From an uncultured Ignavibacteriota bacterium (lineage in GTDB: Bacteria > Bacteroidota > Ignavibacteria > UBA10030 > UBA8401): a stretch of 64,000 nucleotides of DNA. Where the stretch lies: NCBI GenBank assembly GCA_903861125.1, contig CAIOTF010000038.1:1-64000 (forward strand). Direction: 5' to 3'. Shown piece after piece: positions 35,581-43,980 of this stretch. Made by a program: the position numbers and the translations under genes. The notes under the pieces were generated by a model. It saw only the letters and a program-made list of their open reading frames with translations. It ran no database searches and was not told the origin of the DNA. Each line of letters begins with the position of its first letter. Positions within the stretch are counted from its first letter, which is position 1.

Positions 35581-35708
35581 TACCTTTCGCAGTTAGTTTG
35601 AAATTTTTTTCCATCATCCGCACACGCTGCATTAATTTTCTCTTCAGTGATGATGGTCGGTCGATTTTGTATCAAAGAACGGTTGAACAGTCGTTTTGAC
35701 ACCCTCAT
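35580..35708 (-). CDS. Possible 42 aa leader or small protein ahead of the ATP-grasp genes
   Basis: A frame from ATG 35708 to TAA 35580-35582 reads MRVSKRLFNRSLIQNRPTII, then TEEKINAACADDGKK, ending with a second Cys (TNCER). It lies between the promoter and the first ligase gene, and the palindrome follows its stop at once. The ATG is only about 3 nt from the predicted start of transcription, so the message would be nearly leaderless, or the true start site is earlier. It may be a regulatory leader peptide, or chance. I cannot exclude that it is a peptide substrate of the ligases. Low confidence. Confidence 0.25.
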   Translation of the reverse strand: MRVSKRLFNRSLIQNRPTIITEEKINAACADDGKKFQTNCER

Positions 35709-35717
35709 TTCTATACT

Positions 35718-35745
35718 AATATACGGAATTATACAGAGTTGTCAA
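35718..35745 (-). promoter_or_regulatory. Promoter of the ATP-grasp/GNAT/kamA operon
   Basis: Minus-strand -35 TTGACA (35740-35745), consensus, a 16 bp spacer and -10 TATATT (35718-35723). Transcription would begin near 35711, giving a leader of about 160 nt before the first ligase gene. Among the clearest promoters in the window. Confidence 0.65.
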
Positions 35746-35833
35746 GAGGTTGCGACACTTTTTCAGGAGGATGAGAGATTTTTAATTTGAGATGAATTTC
35801 AGGATGACATGACAAAAAAAGAAGATGATCATT

Positions 35834-36058
35834 TTAAAAATAATCCCGTGCGGAATTTTTTGGAGGGGAACTACGTCGGATCGATAAAAATAATTTTCGA
35901 ATCTTTACTACGACCACATTCATATCGTCGTACCGATCTGCATCGCCGGAGATTTTTTTTACCACACTAACTATGCCGATCATTTCTTCGGCTGACCTTC
36001 CTATCGCCTCTGCTACGGACTTTCGCAGAACTGTTTCGGTAAATTCATCGCAGGCAGT
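35834..36058 (-). pseudogene. C-terminal remnant of a PP2C/SpoIIE-type phosphatase
   Basis: Between the ligase promoter and recG, a frame bounded by stops reads CDEFTETVLRKSVAEAIGRS, then EEMIGIVSVVKKISGDADRYDDM and NVVVVKIRK. The DD followed by a run of hydrophobic beta-strand residues (DDMNVVVVKI) is the C-terminal metal-site signature of PP2C-like phosphatases of the SpoIIE/RsbU type. There is no start codon at its beginning, only an internal ATG, and the rest of the domain is missing, so it is a decayed remnant, probably of a deleted gene. The region 35746-35833 contains nothing recognisable. Confidence 0.5.
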
Positions 36059-36095
36059 TTAGAAAATCAAAAATATCCCCTTCCATTTAATAAAA

Positions 36096-38282
36096 TCAGC
36101 CGACCCGAACAAAGGACAACAGATCTTTGAAAACAAATTCAAATTCTTTACGGATGTTCTTGTTTTCCGTACGGGTTAAATGAGGATCCCGTTCAACAAG
36201 GGCAAATGCTTCGGTTCGGGCCGCACGTAATATATCCGCATCTGTAACAATATTTGCAATCCGGAAACCGGGCAGACCGCTTTGACGCGTTCCGAAATAT
36301 TCTCCCGCACCACGCAGTTCAAGATCCACCTCGGCGATCTTAAATCCGTCATTCGTTTCCACCATTGTTTCAAGCCGTTTTTTTGTCACGTTTACTTCAC
36401 GATGTGCTTCTGCCCGGTTTACCGCTAATTGAAGAGTCCTTTTTGTATAATTTTCGTCCGTAAGCAGAATGCAGTAACTTTGTTCTGCTCCGCGTCCTAC
36501 CCTTCCGCGCAATTGGTGTAATTGCGACAAACCGAAACGCTCCGCATTCTCGATAATCATAATGGTTGCATTCGGCACATCGATACCGACCTCGATCACC
36601 GTTGTTGCAACAAGGATTTGGATTTCATTTTTTTTAAACCGCTGCATCATATCGTCTTTTTCTTCGGAAGAAAGACGCCCGTGCAGAAGGCCAAGAGTAT
36701 ATTCGGGAAATATCTTTCCGCTCAGATATTCATATTCCTTCGTTGCCGCCTTCAGGTCGATCTTCTCCGATTCTTCGATCAGAGGATAAACTACATAGGC
36801 CTGTCTTCCTTTTTTCACTTCTGTGCGGACGAAATCGAATATTTTTGCCTTATCCTTTTCAAACCGTACGGCAGTTCGAATCTGTTTTCTGTCCTTTGGT
36901 AATTCATCAATCACGGAAACATCCAGATCGCCGTACACGGTCAGAGACAGCGTACGCGGGATGGGTGTAGCCGTCATCACTAAAACATCGGGATTCTGTT
37001 TTCCTTTCTCCCGCAGCAAAGCCCGCTGCGATACGCCGAAACGGTGCTGTTCATCAATCACTACAAAACCAAGATTGGCGAATTGAACATGCTCCTGGAT
37101 CAGCGCGTGAGTACCGATGACAATGTTCGCCGTTCCGCTGCGGATATCCTGCAACACATCTTCGCGTAATTTTTTCTTTTGTCCGCCGACAAGCAGGCGT
37201 ATATTGACCGGAATATCCTTCAGAAAATTCCGGATGCTCCGCCAATGCTGCTCGGCAAGTATCTCGGTCGGCGCCATCAAAGCGCATTGATATCCGTTCT
37301 CGATTGCGGTCAGCATGGCGAATAATGCAACAATTGTTTTCCCGCTTCCCACATCCCCTTGCAGAAGGCGATTCATCGGAACGGGCTGTTGCATATCGTT
37401 GTGAATTTCCTGAATCACCCGGTCCTGCGCCCCGGTCAATTCGAACGGAAGAGATTCCTTTAATTTCGCCGTCAGTGTCCGCTCCAATTTGAACTGGATC
37501 CCCTTCAATTCCCCTTTCAACTCCCGTTTCCGGTATGCCATCAGCAACTGGAAGTAAAACAATTCATCGAACTTCAGCCGACGGACGGCATGATCGCACT
37601 CCGCATACGATTTCGGAAAATGAATCATTTTAATGGAGGAATAAATATCGAGCAGTGTATTCCGTTGCAATATCTCACGAGGCAAGTGTTCCGTCAATGA
37701 ATTGAGATTGTTATTGATGGCATTTTTGAGGATACGCCGGAAACCCCGATTGTCCAAACCGGCATTGCGCAATTCCTCGCCCGAAGAATATTTCGGGATG
37801 ATCGAACCGGTATGCAGAAGAGAGTTCCAATCTGTTTCATCCTCCTCGTCCTTCGTCTTCAATCTGTCGAATTCCGGATGAACGAACTGAACACGGTTAT
37901 ACTTATCCAGTTCCGGCACGGACGACACTGCGAGGATCTCACCTACCTCAAATGCCTTTTGAAACCAGTCGACAGCGCCGTAGAAAACACACGTGACATA
38001 TCCGGTCTCGTCCTTAATGGTAAGAAAAAATATCTTTTTTCTGTTGCGCGTATATTTCACTTCGGAACGGAATACGGAGCCGATCACCGTCACTTCGTTG
38101 CCCGGCTCAACAAGTTTCGGCAATTCTATAATCTTGGTGATTCGGGAACGGTCAAGATAATCGAAGGGGAAGTAATATAGGAGTTTCTGCAGGGAATCAA
38201 TTCCGATCTTCTTTAGTACGGCTGCGCGTACGGGACCGATCCCTTTTACATATTGAATTTCAGTTGAGTCTTGTCCGTTCAT
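36096..38282 (-). CDS. recG: ATP-dependent DNA helicase RecG
   Basis: 728 aa from ATG 38282, which overlaps the stop of the anti-sigma-like gene as ATGA. It unwinds branched DNA at stalled forks and in recombination. GIGPVRAAVLKKIGI is the N-terminal wedge region; the OB fold with VTCVFYGAVDWFQKAF follows; then helicase motif I GDVGSGKTIVAL, motif Ia APTEILAEQHW, motif II DEQHRFG, motif III TATPIPRT and motif VI QLRGRVGRG. The C-terminal RecG-specific segment LELRGAGEYFGTRQSGLPGF is intact. Its coupling to a sigma/anti-sigma pair is probably a chance of gene order. Confidence 0.96.
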   Translation of the reverse strand: MNGQDSTEIQYVKGIGPVRAAVLKKIGIDSLQKLLYYFPFDYLDRSRITKIIELPKLVEPGNEVTVIGSVFRSEVKYTRNRKKIFFLTIKDETGYVTCVFYGAVDWFQKAFEVGEILAVSSVPELDKYNRVQFVHPEFDRLKTKDEEDETDWNSLLHTGSIIPKYSSGEELRNAGLDNRGFRRILKNAINNNLNSLTEHLPREILQRNTLLDIYSSIKMIHFPKSYAECDHAVRRLKFDELFYFQLLMAYRKRELKGELKGIQFKLERTLTAKLKESLPFELTGAQDRVIQEIHNDMQQPVPMNRLLQGDVGSGKTIVALFAMLTAIENGYQCALMAPTEILAEQHWRSIRNFLKDIPVNIRLLVGGQKKKLREDVLQDIRSGTANIVIGTHALIQEHVQFANLGFVVIDEQHRFGVSQRALLREKGKQNPDVLVMTATPIPRTLSLTVYGDLDVSVIDELPKDRKQIRTAVRFEKDKAKIFDFVRTEVKKGRQAYVVYPLIEESEKIDLKAATKEYEYLSGKIFPEYTLGLLHGRLSSEEKDDMMQRFKKNEIQILVATTVIEVGIDVPNATIMIIENAERFGLSQLHQLRGRVGRGAEQSYCILLTDENYTKRTLQLAVNRAEAHREVNVTKKRLETMVETNDGFKIAEVDLELRGAGEYFGTRQSGLPGFRIANIVTDADILRAARTEAFALVERDPHLTRTENKNIRKEFEFVFKDLLSFVRVG

Positions 38283-39340
38283 CGGCGATGTGCTGGCTGA
38301 GAGTTCCATCCGGACGGCATCCGGAATGCAATACGCTGATGCGGCAATGATACAACAAGTGAATCTTCCGTGAGCGTTTCAACAACAGCTTCCTGCAGAT
38401 CCGAATCTTTTACGTTGTCGGCATACAGCGTCAGACTGAATCCGTTATCGGTACGTTCAAGCAATGTCTGCACCTCTTGTGCATGCATGGTATACTGCCG
38501 AGTACGAGCGTCAGGAATATCTTTTGCAGCACGCTGCTGAAGCACGATCCCCTCATCTTTTGCACGACGCACAGCTATCATTTTTTCCGATGCTGCTGTT
38601 TCGACGGATTTTTCTTTCACCGCTTGTTTGTCACTACGTTTGGACATTTCCATTTTTGATTCAGAGTGCGACATGGTTTCCAACTGCCCGGTGACCATCA
38701 CCACTTTCCCGATCAGCCATATTGCTGAAGAACCCTGTGAGGAATTTGATTCACCGGCATCAGCCAACGCTGCCGCGGGGGGAGTCTGCTGCAATTGATC
38801 AGCACCGGCTCCCGAAGAGATCTGTGACGGCTTATTTGATAACTGTTCATCCGCGAGATTACTCTTTTTTCGCTTCGCAATCTCACGTTGCTCTGTCAGA
38901 TTTTGTGATGGGGTACCCTGTTCGTTGTTTTCCTGAGGCACAATCTTCTCTTCAGCCGAATCTTGCTTCTGAGTTAGTACGATCTCCTGCTGACGAAATT
39001 GTTTCGGAGCGACAAGATCGCTGAACCAGATCTTATATAGACCGATCCCAATAGCGATAATAACAACTGACGCTGCAAGTCCGATATACTGATACGAATA
39101 ATATTGAGACGCGCGTTCACGCTTCAATTTTGAACGGAGTCGCTGCTTCAGCGCATCACGTCCGTATCGGCGTATCCCTGCGGCGATCTCCATCTCTTCG
39201 CGGAGTTTTGCCTTACATGGCTCGCAATCGGCAATCTCCTTTTCCATCCGCACCTTCTCTTCTGCGGATACCTGTCCGAGAACATACTTCTCAATACGTT
39301 CAGGATCATCGGTCCAATATTTTTTATCAGATTCTTTCAT
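38279..39340 (-). CDS. Anti-sigma-factor-like membrane protein
   Basis: 353 aa from ATG 39340. N-terminal cytoplasmic part with CEPC (C39, C42) and the flanking EKEIADCEPCKAKLREE, like the zinc-binding domain of ZAS anti-sigma factors, but the His of the usual Hx3CxxC is not in place (Glu). One membrane helix (about 88-109, YIGLAASVVIIAIGIGLYK), then a Gln/Ser/Lys-rich periplasmic part of some 240 residues whose end (FSLTLYADNVKDSDLQEAVV) is structured. It lies 44 bp after the ECF sigma gene and probably binds that sigma. Its stop overlaps the recG start. Confidence 0.75.
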   Translation of the reverse strand: MKESDKKYWTDDPERIEKYVLGQVSAEEKVRMEKEIADCEPCKAKLREEMEIAAGIRRYGRDALKQRLRSKLKRERASQYYSYQYIGLAASVVIIAIGIGLYKIWFSDLVAPKQFRQQEIVLTQKQDSAEEKIVPQENNEQGTPSQNLTEQREIAKRKKSNLADEQLSNKPSQISSGAGADQLQQTPPAAALADAGESNSSQGSSAIWLIGKVVMVTGQLETMSHSESKMEMSKRSDKQAVKEKSVETAASEKMIAVRRAKDEGIVLQQRAAKDIPDARTRQYTMHAQEVQTLLERTDNGFSLTLYADNVKDSDLQEAVVETLTEDSLVVSLPHQRIAFRMPSGWNSQPAHRR

Positions 39341-39384
39341 AACAATCATTAGGGCGGCACTGCTTTAATATCGTCCGCCGGTGA

Positions 39385-39951
39385 TCAGCCATTATTTTTT
39401 AATATTTTTTCCAACATTTTCTTGCACGTATATTTTTTTGATTTCACCGTTGCCGCATTCGCAAACCCCATTTGTACGGCGATCTCTTCCTGAGATCGTT
39501 CCTCCCAATAGTAGAGAAGCAGTAATGTTTTACACGGATCGCCTAATTGCTCTAATGCATCGGCGATCGTCCGCGACCGTTCCGATGATATCATTTCATC
39601 AAGCGGCGATTGATCCGTAGTTGCGAAAGCATCATTGTCGAATTCCGTTGCCGGTTCCCTCATTTTTCGCATTCGTTTTCGGGACCAGACATTCTTGGCA
39701 ACAGCATAGAGAAATGTACTCAGCTTTGCGGTATACTCAAAGCGTCCGCTCTTTACACGTTCCCACAGAATAACCACCGATTCCTGCAGCACATCGTCGG
39801 CATCGTGTTCGCTGCCGTTGTTGCGCATCACCAAAGAGAAAATCGCATTCTTATTTTGCGAATACACGATCACCAGCGCTTCTTCGTCCCCTTTTTTTAT
39901 CAGGTCGAGAATTTTTGCATCGTCATTCAAAAAAAAGAGTGTCGGCTTCAT
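39385..39951 (-). CDS. ECF sigma factor (sigma-70 family)
   Basis: 188 aa from ATG 39951. Region 2: DADDVLQESVVILWERVKS, with the pattern of the core-binding helix, and FLYAVAKNVWSRKRMRKM, the -10-recognition part. Region 4: LEQLGDPCKTLLLLYYWEERSQEEIAVQMG, and NAATVKSKKYTCKKML, the helix-turn-helix for -35. No regions 1 or 3, so it is of the extracytoplasmic function type. It is followed by an anti-sigma-like membrane protein and is divergent from a secreted VWA protein that may be its target. Confidence 0.92.
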   Translation of the reverse strand: MKPTLFFLNDDAKILDLIKKGDEEALVIVYSQNKNAIFSLVMRNNGSEHDADDVLQESVVILWERVKSGRFEYTAKLSTFLYAVAKNVWSRKRMRKMREPATEFDNDAFATTDQSPLDEMISSERSRTIADALEQLGDPCKTLLLLYYWEERSQEEIAVQMGFANAATVKSKKYTCKKMLEKILKNNG

Positions 39952-40039
39952 TGACCTTTCAACAGTTAATGACATGTATTTGCAATAGGTGAACATAAGA
40001 AATTACACAATCCATCTCACAAAATCCAAAGGAGGATTT

Positions 40040-41389
40040 ATGAAATCCCGAAAGAACAATATAAATGCTGTAAAACTTGCTCTCATGATCGTCTCTTTGG
40101 CGGTCAGCACATTCTCAATGACATTGCACGAACCGGCGCCGGTCTTTTCACTGAACGGACGACTGAACTGCCCCGTCATTTCCGAAAATGGAGGAACGGC
40201 ATATTTGCAGATCACGGTCACTGCGCCTGGTATGCATACCGGATTCAAACGGAAACCAATGAATCTTTCCGTTGTGATCGACAGAAGCGGTTCAATGAGC
40301 GACCAAAGGAAGATGGAATATGTAAAGAAAGCATTTTCCTCGCTGACCGACGAACTGCAGCCGCAGGATATTCTTTCACTTGTAGTGTATGACGATGTTG
40401 TTGATGTCCTCCGCAGTGCAAAACGAATCGGTGAAGATGCGCGATCAATCAAACGGATGCTTGATGAGGTCTATCCGCGCGGATCGACAAACCTTGGCGG
40501 AGGATTGGCGGAAGCATTACGACAAGCGGAACGGTTTGCAGGTAAAGAATACATCAACCGTGTTGTGCTGCTTTCTGACGGACTGGCAAATGTCGGAATG
40601 ACTGATCCTGTTGAACTGAACCGGATCGCGCGAAAATATCGGAACAGGTCGATCTCTATCACGACCATGGGCGTCGGGCTGGATTATAATGAGAATTTAA
40701 TGATGGGATTATCGGAAAGCGGGGGTGGTAACTATTATTTTATCGAGCATCCGAATTCGCTGGCGGCAATCGTGCGTCAGGAACTGAATATGACATCATC
40801 CGTAATCGCTCAGAATGCTTCGATCTATATTACGCTCGGCGGGAATGTTCGCATAAAGAATGTTCTTGGTTGTGAGTTCACACACTCGAGTGAACATCAT
40901 ATCATATCGGTTGGAGACCTGTATGCTAACGAGACACGTGAATTTACAGTGGAACTTGCCATCCCTGAAGGCTCAGGAAAACGGCTCGTCGCTTCCGGAG
41001 AATTGCGGTATGAGAGCGAAAACATTATTGCATCGTTTCCAAAGTTTTCTGCGGGTGTAACATACACGAAGGACTTTGCGGAAGTGGATAAGAACCGCGA
41101 TATCCATGTTCAGGCAAAAGCGGATATTGCTGTTTCCACTCACAAAGTGGAACAGGCTATGCAGGCAATGGATAACGGCGACCAGGCTGCTGCTCAACTG
41201 CATTTGGATGAAGCAAAAGAAATGATCACAAATTCACCGGCGGCATCCGCAGCAGGAGCAAGCGGCGAATCGGTCCGTTCGCAGTTGGGAAAGATCGAAT
41301 CATACCAGAAGACCGCACGCGAGGAAGATGCACAAAAAGCAAAGAAGTCTATACAATACGATAATTATAAGACAAGAAAGAATAAATGA
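40040..41389 (+). CDS. Secreted VWA-domain protein
   Basis: 449 aa. The ATG at 40040 is chosen for the strong Shine-Dalgarno AAAGGAGG, 5 nt before it. Signal peptide (about 1-28: LALMIVSLAVSTFSM). A VWA domain (about 75-240) with an intact MIDAS, VVIDRSGSM (DxSxS), then Thr in GSTNLGGGL and Asp in LSDGLANVG. A beta domain follows (250-345), then a helical C-terminus with repeated acidic-polar residues. Resembles the Bacteroidota BatA/YfbK-type proteins, but with a signal peptide. Divergent from the ECF sigma gene, with 88 bp between them, so it may belong to the sigma's regulon. Confidence 0.85.
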   Translation: MKSRKNNINAVKLALMIVSLAVSTFSMTLHEPAPVFSLNGRLNCPVISENGGTAYLQITVTAPGMHTGFKRKPMNLSVVIDRSGSMSDQRKMEYVKKAFSSLTDELQPQDILSLVVYDDVVDVLRSAKRIGEDARSIKRMLDEVYPRGSTNLGGGLAEALRQAERFAGKEYINRVVLLSDGLANVGMTDPVELNRIARKYRNRSISITTMGVGLDYNENLMMGLSESGGGNYYFIEHPNSLAAIVRQELNMTSSVIAQNASIYITLGGNVRIKNVLGCEFTHSSEHHIISVGDLYANETREFTVELAIPEGSGKRLVASGELRYESENIIASFPKFSAGVTYTKDFAEVDKNRDIHVQAKADIAVSTHKVEQAMQAMDNGDQAAAQLHLDEAKEMITNSPAASAAGASGESVRSQLGKIESYQKTAREEDAQKAKKSIQYDNYKTRKNK

Positions 41390-41414
41390 ACAACCAATGA
41401 ACCCGGTTCACCTG

Positions 41415-42281
41415 TTATTCACCTTCCACGTCCAATCTTCTGGATATTTCACGGATGGACGTGGAACTTTCAAGTAATTCCGGCAGATATTCTGTTGATG
41501 TGACAAATGTCCAAAGATACGCGACGATTGAATATATGCTGCCGGTGGTAAAATCGTCCAGATCGATGGAAATGTAGAGAACCAAAAGAAAAATACCGAG
41601 AAGACAAATCCGTATGAAGCCAAAATTCAAAGCACCCCAATACGCGATCCTCTTCTCGTTGTGTGCGATTCGCTGATAATATTTCCGTATCACATCGGCG
41701 TCTTGGGTTGAAAAAACATCGAACGCTTCTTCTTTAGTATCATGGAGGTCCGTTTGAAGCGTCATCACTTTCTTCGTGTACAGTTTCGTGATCAGCAAAA
41801 GGGGAATGACGATGAACAAACAGGTCAACGATATTCTCCAATCGAAAAAATAGAGAGCGATCACTGCACCGCCGATAGCGATGGATTGTTCCATGATCTC
41901 GGGAAACCGGTACTGGAAAAAATTGATGAATTCGCGCGACAATTCAGCCCGCGCCACTGTTTTTGAAACGGTTTCTCCCCGTTCCTTCCCTGTTTCGGCA
42001 ACCTGAACGGCAATATGAGAAAACATGGTGAGATAGATCTTTTGATCGAATGCGCGGCGTAATGCACCCACACCGGAGTTGACAAGGAACACGCCAATCC
42101 ATATCATAAGAGGAACAATGAAACGGGCGCTATCCTGACTGACAGATTTATCAATGAAGGCATCGATCACGTTCCCGAACAAGGTCGGTTCCACGATCCA
42201 TGCAACATTTTCTATGACGACAAGAGAAAGCGCAAAGAGGATCGAGCGATAATAGCGGCGGAACAGTTGTGACAAAATCAT
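41415..42281 (-). CDS. ABC-transporter-like six-helix membrane domain without an ATPase
   Basis: 288 aa. Six hydrophobic segments match an ABC exporter membrane domain (ILFALSLVVIENVAWIVEPTLFGN, FIVPLMIWIGVFLVNSGVGAL, IAIGGAVIALYFFDWRISLTCLFIVIPLLLI, IRICLLGIFLLVLYISI, IYSIVAYLWTFVT), including the FINFFQYRFPEIMEQ elbow. No Walker A, signature or Walker B follows. I recall a family of stand-alone six-helix ABC domains (ABC_membrane_3). No separate ATPase gene is nearby. It overlaps the amidohydrolase stop by 4 bp (ATGA), so it is coupled to it. Role unknown. Confidence 0.8.
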   Translation of the reverse strand: MILSQLFRRYYRSILFALSLVVIENVAWIVEPTLFGNVIDAFIDKSVSQDSARFIVPLMIWIGVFLVNSGVGALRRAFDQKIYLTMFSHIAVQVAETGKERGETVSKTVARAELSREFINFFQYRFPEIMEQSIAIGGAVIALYFFDWRISLTCLFIVIPLLLITKLYTKKVMTLQTDLHDTKEEAFDVFSTQDADVIRKYYQRIAHNEKRIAYWGALNFGFIRICLLGIFLLVLYISIDLDDFTTGSIYSIVAYLWTFVTSTEYLPELLESSTSIREISRRLDVEGE

Positions 42282-43936
42282 GGCTGTTTTTCGTAAATAA
42301 TCTTACCCCCCAGCACGGTCATTACAACCTGTGTACGCTCGATTGCTGTTGGATCGATGGACAATATATCATCAGATAATAGTACGAAATCCGCAAGCTT
42401 GCCGACAGTGATGCTTCCTTTTTCATTTTCTTCAAAAGCAGCATACGCATTATTGACTGTATAGCATTCGATCGCTTCTTTTACAGTGATCTTCTGTTCG
42501 GGATACCAGCCATTCGGGTTTGCTCCATCAATTGTTCTGCGCGTGGCAGCGGCATAAATGCCAAGCAGAGGATCGAGAGGACCAACGGTCCAATCACTGC
42601 CAAAGCACATCTTAATTCCATTATCTAAAAATGATCTGAATGGATACGTCGTTTTACAGCGTGTATCGCCGATGCGTTTCACAGCCCAGCGTCCATCATC
42701 AATTGTATGATACGGCTGCACGGATGCGATCACGCCGAGTGCAGCAAAGCGTTTGAAATCTTTTGGGTGGATATGCTGCGCATGTTCAATTCTGAACCTC
42801 CGGTCCCAGACGGGATTTTTTTTGACAATACGTTCAAACATATCAAGCGTTAAGCTATTCGCGCTGTCACCGATGGCATGAACGCGAAGCTGTAGGCGCG
42901 AACTATCGGCACTGGTAGCCCACCGTTCGAGTCGTCCGTCAATAACAACGTCCATGGGAAGACCGTATGTATCTTCATTCAAAAATTTTTCAAAAAAAAG
43001 CGCGGTCGAAGAACCGAGAGAACCATCAACGAACGCTTTCATGAATCCGATACGGATCATTTCATCACCGAACGGCGATTGTACACCGCTTAGGGCAAGA
43101 CTCTTCCAATTCGAAATATAGCTGACACAGTTCATCCGTGCGGTCAATTCGTCGCGCCGTTTCAATTCAACATATGTTTTAATGTCCCGTTCGCCGTTCG
43201 AATATGCCATATCCTGAATGGAAGTAACACCATGTTTTCGAGCTTCATCAAGACCGCCGCGGGCGGCGGCCAGCATATCGTCATCAGTCGGAGCGGGAAT
43301 CATTCTATAGATAGGAGTCATCGCTTCGTCTTTCAGCAAACCTGTCGGTTCTCCGGTAACGGGATCGCGCACGATTGTTCCACCGGCAGGATCAGGTGTA
43401 TTCTTGGTGATTCCGGCAAGTTTCAAAACGTAGCTGTTGGCGAGTGCCATATGCCCGTCATACCGGTTGACAAAGACCGGTGTGTTAGGAGTATAGGCGT
43501 CGATCATTTCCTTGGCTGGCAGTTTTCCGCTTTTCCAGAGATCGTGATCCCAATCGCCGCCGGTGATCCATTTCCCCGGACGTTCATCCGATCTTTTTTT
43601 TATGATCGATGCAAAATCATTTTCACTTTTTGCCGTACGCAGATCTACGCTTTGCAGTTGGAAACCACCGTTCATAAAATGGGTATGATTATCGATGAAG
43701 CCGGGCAGCATCCGCTGTTTCTTCAGATCAATAATTTTTGTATTCTTGCCGACATATTTTTGCACAGCTTTCGACGAACCAACATTAATGATCCTGCCGT
43801 TGAACACGGCAACCGCTTCGGCTTCCGGTGCCGAACTGTCGACAGTCCAGATTTTCCCGTTCGTGAAGACAACATCTGCGGATTGCTGAGCCGAAATAAA
43901 AAAAGGGACGAAGAGAAGGAAAAAAAGATTTTTCAT
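42278..43936 (-). CDS. Secreted amidohydrolase, family 3 (YtcJ-like)
   Basis: 552 aa with a signal peptide (1-16). TIM-barrel metal hydrolase of the YtcJ/amidohydrolase-3 family: H84 and H86 in DNHTHFMNGG, the Lys/Trp region of the barrel, VHAIGDSANSLTLDMF, RIEHAQHIHPKDFKRF, and FGSDWTVGPLDPLLGIYAA. The N- and C-terminal beta-sandwich segments (VFTNGKIWTVDS and FVLLSDDIL) are present. Family members cleave amides and related C-N bonds; the natural substrate is rarely known. Export suggests a periplasmic substrate. Coupled with the six-helix membrane protein that follows. Confidence 0.88.
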   Translation of the reverse strand: MKNLFFLLFVPFFISAQQSADVVFTNGKIWTVDSSAPEAEAVAVFNGRIINVGSSKAVQKYVGKNTKIIDLKKQRMLPGFIDNHTHFMNGGFQLQSVDLRTAKSENDFASIIKKRSDERPGKWITGGDWDHDLWKSGKLPAKEMIDAYTPNTPVFVNRYDGHMALANSYVLKLAGITKNTPDPAGGTIVRDPVTGEPTGLLKDEAMTPIYRMIPAPTDDDMLAAARGGLDEARKHGVTSIQDMAYSNGERDIKTYVELKRRDELTARMNCVSYISNWKSLALSGVQSPFGDEMIRIGFMKAFVDGSLGSSTALFFEKFLNEDTYGLPMDVVIDGRLERWATSADSSRLQLRVHAIGDSANSLTLDMFERIVKKNPVWDRRFRIEHAQHIHPKDFKRFAALGVIASVQPYHTIDDGRWAVKRIGDTRCKTTYPFRSFLDNGIKMCFGSDWTVGPLDPLLGIYAAATRRTIDGANPNGWYPEQKITVKEAIECYTVNNAYAAFEENEKGSITVGKLADFVLLSDDILSIDPTAIERTQVVMTVLGGKIIYEKQP

Positions 43937-43980
43937 AGTATTAAAACGGAAAGTGTGGAGGGGAATTGAAAATTTATTTT

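Noticed and set aside
41398-41410. TGAACC-C-GGTTCA palindrome between two convergent genes
   Set aside because: Six-bp arms, no T tract, and overlap of chance; no support as terminator or operator.
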